10,487 nucleotides of DNA, from contig JALQSZ010000036.1 of the NCBI GenBank assembly GCA_023264135.1, positions 1-10,487 on the forward strand, written 5' to 3'. This document shows positions 4,859-10,487 of this stretch, piece by piece (the first letter of the stretch is position 1; each line of letters opens with the position of its first letter). The position numbers and the translations under genes are program-made. This DNA is from Acidimicrobiales bacterium (GTDB lineage Bacteria; Actinomycetota; Acidimicrobiia; Acidimicrobiales; Acidimicrobilacustridaceae). The notes under the pieces are model-generated. The model was not told the DNA's origin. It searched no databases and saw only the letters and a list, made by a program, of their open reading frames with translations.

Positions 4859-7470
4859 AACGGCGCGTCCCCGGATGCGGTGATGGCATCGGTGTCTTCA
4901 TCATCGACTCGACCGCGCCCCGAAACGGCGACAACTCCGCGATGCAGCGCGTCGGCTGCTTCAGAAGCGGTCGCGGCACAGGCCGCGTTCGTCTCGGAAA
5001 GTTGACGGAGTAGATCAACCAACTGTTTGATCGTTCGAACGAAATCGCCGCCGGGCATTTCGTCATCGCCGAGAAGGTGATTGAGGTCGTCGCCAGCGGC
5101 CCAAGCGTGCGCGAGTGCAAAGAAGCCAGAGTCGGGTGAGCGTGTGGCTGCGAGGTCGAGAGCGATTTCATCTCGAGCAATCGAAAGCGTGAGATCTTCG
5201 AGAGCACGAGCACGATCTTGGATGTCTCTATTCGGGAACCAAGGAGAAAGTTCAGGTGTCGATGCGCGCGACTCGTAGACGAACGAACTCGCGAGCCCGG
5301 CAAGCTCTGCAGCGGAGATGCCATCGAAGAGTTTCTCATCAAGGGCTTCGGCGATTGCGAGATCGGACTCGTGGTAAATACGCACGAGACGCTCACCCCG
5401 TTCGGTGAGTTGCCAACCGTCGAGATAACCCCACTGTTCGAGCATCTGCAGTATTCGATCAAAGTGTTCAACAAGTGAACCCGTACGAGAGCGAATGCGC
5501 TTTTCGAGAGCAGCAATGTCGCGCTCCACTCGCTCACTGTCACGAAGGGCGCGGAGGTGCTGATCTCGATCTGTACACAGATGAACCGGATGGCGTTCTA
5601 CTGCAGAGATCTTTCCGGCGTCGTCCTCCGCACGATCAGTGCTCGGCAGTTGCCTCACAACTCGATCAAGTTCCATTGAGACGATCTTCTGAAACTTTGG
5701 CTTCATCGGTGTAAACGGGACGGGCAACGTGAGATGGCCGACAACTATCGGTGCCTCATCGAAATCTCGCGCACCCAGTTGGACGACGTTTCGGCGGGCC
5801 GTAAGAACCTTGACTCGAATCGAACCACCCTTGCGATTGGAAACCGAAAGCACGACGACCCGATCGTGTCCTCCGATTCCGTCGATCCAAAGAATGTCTC
5901 CAGGCTTGAGAATGCCGAGCGCTCGTTCAATGTGGGTGCCGCCGCTGCCAAGCTTTCGAACACCTCGCTCGCGATCCAGCGCACGTTTGTAGTCCCGTAC
6001 GTCGCCGAGATGGCAACGGGAATCGTCTTGGAGTCGGGCCAGTTTCTCCACTTGGGTCTCTAAACGATGTTCTTCACGAGCGACATCAGCATCGGCTTGG
6101 AACTGCGCAAAACTGTTTCCCAACAGCCGGTGAGCTTCCGCCGCGTCGTATCGACGTACAAGATTCGCCGCCATGTTGTACGTAGGTCGGAACGAGCTCG
6201 TCAATCGAAAGCTTCGACTTGCAGCCAAAGTGGCTACATCTTCAAAGGTCACGAATGGGGACCAAAGCACGATCGCATTTCCGTGATTATCGATTCCTCG
6301 GCGACCTGCTCGTCCTGTGAGTTGTGTGTACTGCGCGGGAGTGAGGAACTCGTGTCCATCGCCAGTGAATTTGGTGAGCTTGTCGATGACGACCGTTCGG
6401 GCCGGCATGTTGATGCCGAGGGCGAGCGTTTCGGTAGCGAACACGATGCGCACGAGCCCCTCAACAAAACACTGTTCCACTGCCTCTTTGAAGGGAGGAA
6501 CGAGTCCGGCGTGGTGGCTGGCAATTCCACGTTCAAGAGAATCCAGCCAACGTCCGTAGTCGAGAACGCGCAGATCGTCGTCGGAGAGTTCATCGACATG
6601 CGATTCAGCGATACGGCGAATGCGTTCGCGTTCCTCACTGGTCGTGAAACTCAGCCCTGCTCGCGTGCAAGAGGTGACGGCCTCGTCGCAGCCGTTCCGA
6701 CTGAAGATAAAAAAGATTGCCGGCAACATCGAACGCTCTGAGAGGAGTTCAACAACTTCGACACGTCCCGGGGTTGCGTAGCGACGACGACCGCCGCGTG
6801 CTCGATCGCGTGGATCGATGTCGTACTGATGGCCTCGGCGATCAGGCTTGCCATCCGAAAGGGTTGGGAGAAGAGCGAGACCGTCTTGAAGGCGGTCTGC
6901 AACGAGGTACCAGTTGTCGAGTTCAACCGGTCGTTTCGATTCCACGACCACTTCAGTGAGACCGCGAACGGAACTGATCCACTCCCCCAACTCATCGGCA
7001 TTCGACACCGTCGCTGAGAGACACACCAATCGGACCTGCTTCGGCAGGTGAATGATGACTTCCTCCCACACCGACCCTCGGAACGTGTCTTGCAAGTAGT
7101 GCACTTCGTCGAGAACGACCCACTCCAGCGAGTCGAGCGCAGATGAGCGTGCGTAGATCATGTTCCGAAGAACTTCGGTGGTCATGACGACAATTGGGGC
7201 ATCGCCATTGATGGCGGTGTCTCCAGTTAGGAGCCCAACTGCCGACGAACCGTGCTCAGCAACAAGATCGTGAAACTTTTGATTCGAGAGAGCCTTGATC
7301 GGGGTCGTGTAAAACGCTCGGCGTCCAGCTTTCAACGCAACGGCAACTGCGTGTTCGGCAACTTTGGTTTTGCCCGAGCCAGTGGGAGCCGAAACCAACA
7401 CAGAGTTGCCACGATCAATGGCGGCGATTGCGTCGAGCTGGAACCGATCAAGCTCGAAAGGTACTGACAT
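4855..7470 (-). CDS. helY: Ski2/Mtr4-like DEAD/DEAH-box RNA helicase HelY
   Basis: An 871-residue superfamily 2 helicase, close to mycobacterial HelY in length and neighbourhood. Motifs from the chosen start: a Q-like motif in F-E-L-D-R-F-Q-L-D-A-I (5-15), Walker A A-P-T-G-S-G-K-T (28-35), P-I-K-A-L-S-N-Q-K (57-65), Walker B D-E-V-H-Y-L (121-126), S-A-T (152-154), H-H-A-G-L-V-P (319-325), T-E-T-L-A-L-G-I-N-M-P (346-356) and motif VI Q-L-T-G-R-A-G-R-R-G (383-392). D-E-V-H and the G-I-N-M-P-A-R-T-V segment are typical of the Ski2/Mtr4 group, which unwinds structured RNA using ATP. The rest is a long helical C-terminal region. Frame extends to 7617, inside tatC, but the ATG one base after the tatC stop (TGACATG) starts directly at the helicase domain. 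Cytoplasmic; its RNA substrate is not shown by sequence. Confidence 0.94.
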   Translation of the reverse strand: MSVPFELDRFQLDAIAAIDRGNSVLVSAPTGSGKTKVAEHAVAVALKAGRRAFYTTPIKALSNQKFHDLVAEHGSSAVGLLTGDTAINGDAPIVVMTTEVLRNMIYARSSALDSLEWVVLDEVHYLQDTFRGSVWEEVIIHLPKQVRLVCLSATVSNADELGEWISSVRGLTEVVVESKRPVELDNWYLVADRLQDGLALLPTLSDGKPDRRGHQYDIDPRDRARGGRRRYATPGRVEVVELLSERSMLPAIFFIFSRNGCDEAVTSCTRAGLSFTTSEERERIRRIAESHVDELSDDDLRVLDYGRWLDSLERGIASHHAGLVPPFKEAVEQCFVEGLVRIVFATETLALGINMPARTVVIDKLTKFTGDGHEFLTPAQYTQLTGRAGRRGIDNHGNAIVLWSPFVTFEDVATLAASRSFRLTSSFRPTYNMAANLVRRYDAAEAHRLLGNSFAQFQADADVAREEHRLETQVEKLARLQDDSRCHLGDVRDYKRALDRERGVRKLGSGGTHIERALGILKPGDILWIDGIGGHDRVVVLSVSNRKGGSIRVKVLTARRNVVQLGARDFDEAPIVVGHLTLPVPFTPMKPKFQKIVSMELDRVVRQLPSTDRAEDDAGKISAVERHPVHLCTDRDQHLRALRDSERVERDIAALEKRIRSRTGSLVEHFDRILQMLEQWGYLDGWQLTERGERLVRIYHESDLAIAEALDEKLFDGISAAELAGLASSFVYESRASTPELSPWFPNRDIQDRARALEDLTLSIARDEIALDLAATRSPDSGFFALAHAWAAGDDLNHLLGDDEMPGGDFVRTIKQLVDLLRQLSETNAACAATASEAADALHRGVVAVSGRGRVDDEDTDAITASGDAPL
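4868..4872 (-). promoter_or_regulatory. Shine-Dalgarno-like site of the kinase-like gene, inside helY
   Basis: GGGGA on the minus strand, nine bases before the ATG that overlaps the helY stop. It supports that start and reinitiation by ribosomes finishing helY. Confidence 0.4.
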
Positions 7471-7471
7471 G

Positions 7472-8278
7472 TCAGTCGTTGACGACAACGTCGTCCTCAG
7501 AAGTCGTGTCGGCTCGCTTGTCCGCTTTGCGCTTTGAGCGTTTGCGGAAACCAAGGATTGCTGCTCCCACAACAATCGAAACGACGTAAAGAACCAGCAT
7601 GGGAACGGCGAGCGCAATCATTGAGATTGGATCACCACTCGGAGTAATCACTGCAGCGATCACCGCAATGACAACAATCGCTTGACGCCACCAGTGAATG
7701 AGCTTCTTCGGCGTGATGACACCAATCATCTGAAGCGCAACCAGAAGCACGGGGAACTCAAAGCCGACGCCGAACGCCAGCATCATCCAAACGATGAGGG
7801 TCACGTAACTGTCGGCCGTATAGAACGGCTCGATCTGCGAACCACCGATTGTGGTCAAGAACTCAAGGGTGGGATTGAGTACGTAATACGCAACTGCAGC
7901 ACCACCGATAAAGAGAACCACGGCGCTTACGGTGAACGGAATCGCATATTTCTTTTCGTGGGGGTACAGACCCGGCGTCACAAATCGCCAGACCTGCCAC
8001 ACGATGATCGGCATCGCGACCGCAATGCCGATGTACGCAGACATCTTCAGTCGGAGCCCAAATGCTTGCAGCGGTTCAGTCGCAATGAATGGCTGGCCGG
8101 GCTGCACCTCGTTGAATGGGTGCTTCAAAATCGCGAGCACATAGGGATACAGGAACCATCCGAGAATCGCTCCCACCGCCACAGCAAGCGCAATCTTGAA
8201 AAGCCGAGTCCGAAGTTCGGCGAGATGTTCCCAAAGGGTCATGTGCCCCGCAGGTGCGGCATTCGATTCGGAGGCCAT
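7472..8278 (-). CDS. tatC: Sec-independent (twin-arginine) translocase subunit TatC
   Basis: A 268-residue integral membrane protein with six hydrophobic segments, the family's usual topology. TatC receives twin-arginine signal peptides of folded proteins and, with TatA/TatB, moves them across the inner membrane. Conserved features: M-T-L-W-E-H-L-A-E-L-R-T-R-L (13-26), W-R-F-V-T-P-G-L-Y-P-H-E-K-K (about 102-115), G-V-G-F-E-F-P-V (about 170-177) with the functionally important intramembrane Glu, and I-T-P-S-G-D-P-I-S-M near the fifth segment. The C-terminal cytoplasmic tail has a K-R-S-K-R-K cluster and then acidic residues. It starts 3 bases after the tatB stop (TGATTCATG), with no visible Shine-Dalgarno, so it probably relies on translational coupling. 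helY follows after one base. Confidence 0.97.
   Translation of the reverse strand: MASESNAAPAGHMTLWEHLAELRTRLFKIALAVAVGAILGWFLYPYVLAILKHPFNEVQPGQPFIATEPLQAFGLRLKMSAYIGIAVAMPIIVWQVWRFVTPGLYPHEKKYAIPFTVSAVVLFIGGAAVAYYVLNPTLEFLTTIGGSQIEPFYTADSYVTLIVWMMLAFGVGFEFPVLLVALQMIGVITPKKLIHWWRQAIVVIAVIAAVITPSGDPISMIALAVPMLVLYVVSIVVGAAILGFRKRSKRKADKRADTTSEDDVVVND
7481..7495 (-). other. Perfect stem-loop at the tatC end, ahead of the helY start
   Basis: GACGAC and GTCGTC separated by three bases form a perfect 6-base-pair stem in the last codons of tatC, ending 10 bases before the helY ATG. No Shine-Dalgarno is visible for helY. The hairpin could tie helY translation to ribosomes finishing tatC, or just reflect Asp/Val codons (D-D-V-V-V-N-D). 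Confidence 0.4.
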
Positions 8279-8281
8279 GAA

Positions 8282-8635
8282 TCACGCGCTCGCGGGATCG
8301 TCGGTGTCGGGGGCTGGAGTTGCTGAGGCTGACAAGTCCCCCACAAATGGCGTCGGTGAACCAGTCGCAGGCGAAGGAGTGATCGGGTCGACGGGAGCAA
8401 CGAGACGCGGTCCCTCGGTCGTGCGGTCGAGAGCAGAATCAACCGATCGGGCATCACCAATGTCCATGGCGGAGCGAACTTCCTCTTCAAAGCCAGAGGT
8501 GACCCGACGTACCTCGGCAAGAAACTTGCCGACCTTTCTCGCTGTCTCGGGAAGTTTCTCTGGTCCCAGCAGCAAAAGGGCCAGCAGCAGGATCACGATG
8601 ATCTCTCCGCCACCGACATTGAACATGAGTGGCAT
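8282..8635 (-). CDS. tatB: Twin-arginine translocase subunit TatB (TatA/B family)
   Basis: A 117-residue protein with one N-terminal transmembrane helix (I-I-V-I-L-L-L-A-L-L-L-L), the hinge G-P-E-K-L-P-E, an amphipathic helix (T-A-R-K-V-G-K-F-L-A-E-V-R-R) and a low-complexity Pro/Thr/Ser/Ala/Asp tail. Counted from its internal M-F-N-V, it has Glu at position 8 and G-P before K-L-P, both TatB-like rather than TatA-like. TatB forms the receptor complex with TatC. The ATG given (M-P-L-M-F-N-V) follows AGGAG by 4 bases; an ATG three codons later, 13 bases from it, is the alternative. Frame extends 16 codons further upstream, but that segment is unlike the family. The gene is first in the probable operon and diverges from the phosphodiesterase gene. 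In mycobacteria this position is called tatA, so the A/B label is somewhat uncertain. Confidence 0.86.
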   Translation of the reverse strand: MPLMFNVGGGEIIVILLLALLLLGPEKLPETARKVGKFLAEVRRVTSGFEEEVRSAMDIGDARSVDSALDRTTEGPRLVAPVDPITPSPATGSPTPFVGDLSASATPAPDTDDPASA

Positions 8636-8695
8636 CGTACTCCTGCCCGACCAGCGTCTCTCCTCGAGGTCAAGAGTCCGCATCGACGGACATCT
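8636..8695. promoter_or_regulatory. Divergent intergenic region between tatB and the phosphodiesterase gene
   Basis: Only 60 bases separate the divergent starts, so promoters for both must lie here or inside the opposite gene. TTGACC on the minus strand (8666-8671) could be a -35 element for tatB, but no -10 at 16-18 bases is convincing. A perfect GTCCG/CGGAC inverted repeat with a 6-base loop (8676-8691) could be an operator. Confidence 0.35.
8640..8644 (-). promoter_or_regulatory. Ribosome binding site of tatB
   Basis: AGGAG on the minus strand, 4 bases before the chosen ATG and 13 before the next in-frame ATG. This favours the upstream of the two. Confidence 0.6.
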
Positions 8696-9424
8696 GTGGT
8701 GCAGGCTGTTGACGTGACCAGGCTTCCTTCACTTCGACCACCCATTGGATTCGCTCATCGCGGGGCACGAGCCAATGCACCCGAAAACACGATGGAGGCC
8801 TTTGAACTGGCGCTTCGACTCGGCGCAACTGGGCTTGAGAGCGATGTGTGGATCACCGCCGATGGTGTCGCTGTCCTTGACCACGATGGCGTTATCGGAC
8901 GTCGTCCAAAGCGGAAATCGATTTCCGAGGTCCACGCCGCGGAACTCCCATCTTTCATTCCCACACTCCGCGAGTTCTATGACCTCGTCGGAGCCGAGGC
9001 CGACTTCTCTCTCGACATCAAAGATCCCGCCGCCACCGCAGAGGTGGTCGCTTGTGCACGAGATGCAGGCGCGGAGGATCGACTCTGGCTGTGTCATCCC
9101 GACCGGAAGCTCGTTGCCTCCTGGCGCGAACTCTCACCGGCGATCCACCTAGTTGAATCGACTCGAGCATCCAAATTCGAGGGCAGCCCGGAACTCCACA
9201 TTGCCGGAAGCGCGGAATTGGGTATCGACGTGATCAACCTTCATCACAGCGACTGGACCGGCGGTTCAATCGCCATGGTGCACCGATTTCACCTTCTCGC
9301 ATTCGGATGGGATGCGCAGTTTGATCGCATTCTCGACGAGCTTCTCGACTGCGGTATCGATGGTGTCTACAGCGATCATGTCGACACGATGATGTCGTGT
9401 ATCGACAAACTCACGACTGAGTGA
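8696..9424 (+). CDS. Glycerophosphodiester phosphodiesterase family protein
   Basis: A 242-residue GDPD-family TIM barrel and the only plus-strand gene here. GDPD enzymes split glycerophosphodiesters, from deacylated phospholipids, into glycerol-3-phosphate and an alcohol, using a divalent metal. Visible: I-G-F-A-H-R-G-A-R-A-N-A-P-E-N-T (17-32) with catalytic His21 and Arg22; G-L-E-S-D-V (47-51) with metal ligands Glu48 and Asp50; L-D-H-D (61-64) with second catalytic His63; S-L-D-I-K in mid-protein; and a late G-V-Y-S-D-H strand matching the usual 'G-I-x-T-D-x-P' end. No signal peptide is seen, so it is probably cytoplasmic. The GTG at 8696 is the longest start; a GTG at 8714, with AGG eight bases upstream, is equally plausible. 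It converges on lepB. Confidence 0.93.
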   Translation: MVQAVDVTRLPSLRPPIGFAHRGARANAPENTMEAFELALRLGATGLESDVWITADGVAVLDHDGVIGRRPKRKSISEVHAAELPSFIPTLREFYDLVGAEADFSLDIKDPAATAEVVACARDAGAEDRLWLCHPDRKLVASWRELSPAIHLVESTRASKFEGSPELHIAGSAELGIDVINLHHSDWTGGSIAMVHRFHLLAFGWDAQFDRILDELLDCGIDGVYSDHVDTMMSCIDKLTTE

Positions 9425-9485
9425 ATAGCCCAACCAGAACGCGAGTTGCGCGAATGCAGTTGAGTCGAGTCGTCGAGTGTTGGAA
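9425..9485. other. Spacer between convergent phosphodiesterase and lepB genes
   Basis: This 61-base gap should hold terminators for both flanking genes. I see only a weak 4-base-pair CGCG/CGCG stem with a 5-base loop (9440-9452) and no T- or A-rich run. No intrinsic terminator is supported. Confidence 0.3.
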
Positions 9486-10115
9486 CTAGAGCAGACCGAA
9501 TCGACCGAGCGGCCACACGGTGACAAATGCTCGGCCGACGATCGATGACTCATTGATCGGACCGAAATAGCGACTGTCTTTCGAGTCGCCTCGGTTATCG
9601 CCCATTACCCACACTTGACCTTGCGGCACGACACACGGTGCTTCGACAGTGCACTTATTCGGTGCGTTCGCACTACTGGTCACGGTCCCGTCAGGGAGGT
9701 ACTTCTCGTCGAGACGCTTACCGTCGACATACACAGCACCGTCGACAAAGGTGATGGATTCTCCAGGAAGACCGATCACTCGCTTGATGAGATCGGGAAT
9801 ATTGCTCGACGTCTCAGATGCGGGCCGTTCGAAAACAATAACGTCGCCGCGATTCACATCGTGCATCCGATAACTGAGCTTGTTGACGAGTACACGATCG
9901 CCTTCATGGAGGGTCGGGTACATCGAAAGCGAAGGAATGTAGAACGCCTGAAGCAAAAAGAGCTTCACAATGAGAGCGAGAAGTATCGCTCCGACGATCA
10001 CGATGACCCACTCAACGATTCCTGCACCACGTGGGCCGAACCACTTCTCAAGTCGTCGACGACGTGTTCGGCGTGACCGGGTCGGTGCGACGGGTTCAGC
10101 TGCAGGACTGGTCAC
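9486..10115 (-). CDS. lepB: Signal peptidase I
   Basis: A 209-residue membrane-anchored serine protease that cleaves signal peptides from exported proteins on the outer face of the membrane. A very basic N-terminus (R-S-R-R-T-R-R-R-R, 13-21) precedes one transmembrane helix (about 33-55). Next come Y-I-P-S-L-S-M-Y-P-T-L with catalytic Ser64, L-I-K-R-V-I-G-L-P-G with catalytic Lys111, and M-G-D-N-R-G-D-S-K-D-S-R (171-182), the family's box E. Position 63 is Leu where many have Glu or Gly; this is not catalytic. Two cysteines (155 and 161) in a loop on the outer side could form a disulfide. The start is GTG with GGAAAG seven bases upstream. It lies 53 bases after the WYL regulator, and the hairpin between them may influence its translation. 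Confidence 0.96.
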   Translation of the reverse strand: MTSPAAEPVAPTRSRRTRRRRLEKWFGPRGAGIVEWVIVIVGAILLALIVKLFLLQAFYIPSLSMYPTLHEGDRVLVNKLSYRMHDVNRGDVIVFERPASETSSNIPDLIKRVIGLPGESITFVDGAVYVDGKRLDEKYLPDGTVTSSANAPNKCTVEAPCVVPQGQVWVMGDNRGDSKDSRYFGPINESSIVGRAFVTVWPLGRFGLL

Positions 10116-10122
10116 TGGTGTG

Positions 10123-10128
10123 CTTTCC
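10123..10128 (-). promoter_or_regulatory. Ribosome binding site of lepB
   Basis: GGAAAG on the minus strand, seven bases before the GTG start; it supports GTG as the lepB start. Confidence 0.45.
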
Positions 10129-10162
10129 GGGTGGAACGGGACCGGTTCGTTCCGGTGCCCGG
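10127..10162 (-). terminator. Hairpin between the WYL regulator and lepB, overlapping the lepB ribosome binding site
   Basis: On the mRNA strand, GGAACG/CGTTCC pairs around a 9-base loop (10133-10153), and outer arms CCGGG/CCCGG extend it with 4 and 1 unpaired bases. No U-run follows, so an intrinsic terminator is doubtful. The outer 3' arm shares two G with the GGAAAG lepB ribosome binding site (10123-10128), so the stem may instead limit lepB translation. Confidence 0.45.
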
Positions 10163-10168
10163 GTCAGA

Positions 10169-10487
10169 CTAGTCACCGTAGACAGACAAGAGCCTGCGCG
10201 CTGCTGCTGGCCCAGCGCTCTCAAGTGCGGGCGAGGCACTGACGACGGTTGCGTCTGGTCCAAGTCGCAGGAGTAGCCGTTCGAGCCACGGAAGCGATCC
10301 GATCGCAAGCGTGATCGTGGTGGAACCGTTGGCGTGGGATTCCACTGACTCTGCCGGGTAGTACTCGGTCACCCAACGTGCTTCTGGAGACAACAACAGG
10401 GTGATGGTGCCGAGAGCGTTGGCGCCGTCGAACAACCGAAACTCTGGAAGCGGTGTTGGTGGCGCAAATGTCGCGTCCGTCAGCGCT
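10169..10487 (-). CDS. pafC: C-terminal part of a WYL-domain transcriptional regulator, PafC-like (5' end outside the window)
   Basis: The last 105 codons are present and the frame is open to the right edge, so the start is not in the window. The residues match the C-terminal extension of WYL regulators: L-S-P-E-A-R-W-V-T-E-Y-Y-P-A-E-S-V-E, then I-T-L-A-I-G and P-W-L-E-R-L-L-L-R-L-G-P-D-A-T-V-V, ending A-A-R-R-L-L-S-V-Y-G. In mycobacteria PafB and PafC are a paired WYL activator of the DNA-damage response encoded beside the Pup-proteasome ligase gene pafA and upstream of tatA-tatC-helY. The same neighbours here point to PafC, though PafB or another WYL protein cannot be excluded without the N-terminal helix-turn-helix and core WYL domain. 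In-frame TTG or other codons within this segment are unlikely to be real starts because the similarity continues to the edge. Confidence 0.66.
   Translation of the reverse strand, partial: ALTDATFAPPTPLPEFRLFDGANALGTITLLLSPEARWVTEYYPAESVESHANGSTTITLAIGSLPWLERLLLRLGPDATVVSASPALESAGPAAARRLLSVYGD

Noticed and set aside
6067..6741. Plus-strand open frame inside helY
   Set aside because: It lies fully opposite conserved helicase motifs and has no recognisable domain or ribosome binding site.
7471..7617. Upstream extension of helY by 49 codons
   Set aside because: This part lies within tatC, has no helicase similarity, and the ATG one base after the tatC stop begins directly at the domain.
7682..8326. 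Plus-strand open frame opposite tatC
   Set aside because: It is the antisense of a well-conserved membrane protein, and its hydrophilic translation matches no family I know.
9425..9485. Bidirectional terminator between the convergent genes
   Set aside because: Only a 4-base-pair stem without a T-run is visible.
1..10487. Mobile element, prophage, defence island, tRNA or rRNA
   Set aside because: No transposase, integrase, terminal repeats, restriction or toxin-like genes were found, and no cloverleaf or conserved rRNA segments were seen. The gene content is housekeeping.

Overview
The window looks like a core chromosomal segment of a fairly GC-rich actinobacterium, most likely from Acidimicrobiia or a relative. 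This is inferred from three things: the order WYL/PafC-like regulator, Tat genes, HelY-type helicase (known from mycobacteria as pafC-tatA-tatC-helY); a DUF4193-like zinc-ribbon protein, a family known mainly from actinobacteria; and lysine/alanine-rich histone-like tails. I see no phage, transposase, integrase, CRISPR, tRNA or rRNA signal. Coding density is very high, the longest gap between genes is about 120 bases, and every gene except one lies on the minus strand.

Right end (about 10487 to 9486, minus): the C-terminal 105 residues of a WYL-family regulator resembling PafC, then a complete signal peptidase I (lepB). A strong hairpin lies between them and partly covers the lepB ribosome binding site. 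A plus-strand glycerophosphodiester phosphodiesterase (8696-9424) is convergent with lepB and divergent from tatB.

Centre (8635 to 1360, minus): a probable six-gene operon: tatB-like, tatC, helY, a short diacylglycerol-kinase-like protein, an M20 amidohydrolase, and a double-length ThyX-type protein. tatB/tatC, tatC/helY and helY/kinase-like are separated by 3 and 1 bases or overlap by 4, so their translation is probably coupled. The later genes follow after 39 and 28 bases.

Left end (1239 to 1, minus), after a 120-base spacer rich in small inverted repeats: a protein with an acidic head, a four-cysteine DUF4193-like centre and a histone-H1-like basic tail; a 162-residue protein of unknown function one base downstream; and the first 31 codons of what looks like a GNAT acetyltransferase, starting at a GTG that overlaps the previous stop.

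Taken together, lepB and the Tat genes serve protein export, GDPD and the kinase-like protein suggest lipid head-group turnover, and HelY and the ThyX-like protein serve nucleic-acid metabolism. I do not see a clear new defence or mobile system. The most unusual items are the acid-head/zinc-ribbon/basic-tail protein and its two coupled partners, the two-domain ThyX-like enzyme with one probably degenerate half, and the truncated kinase-like protein coupled to helY.
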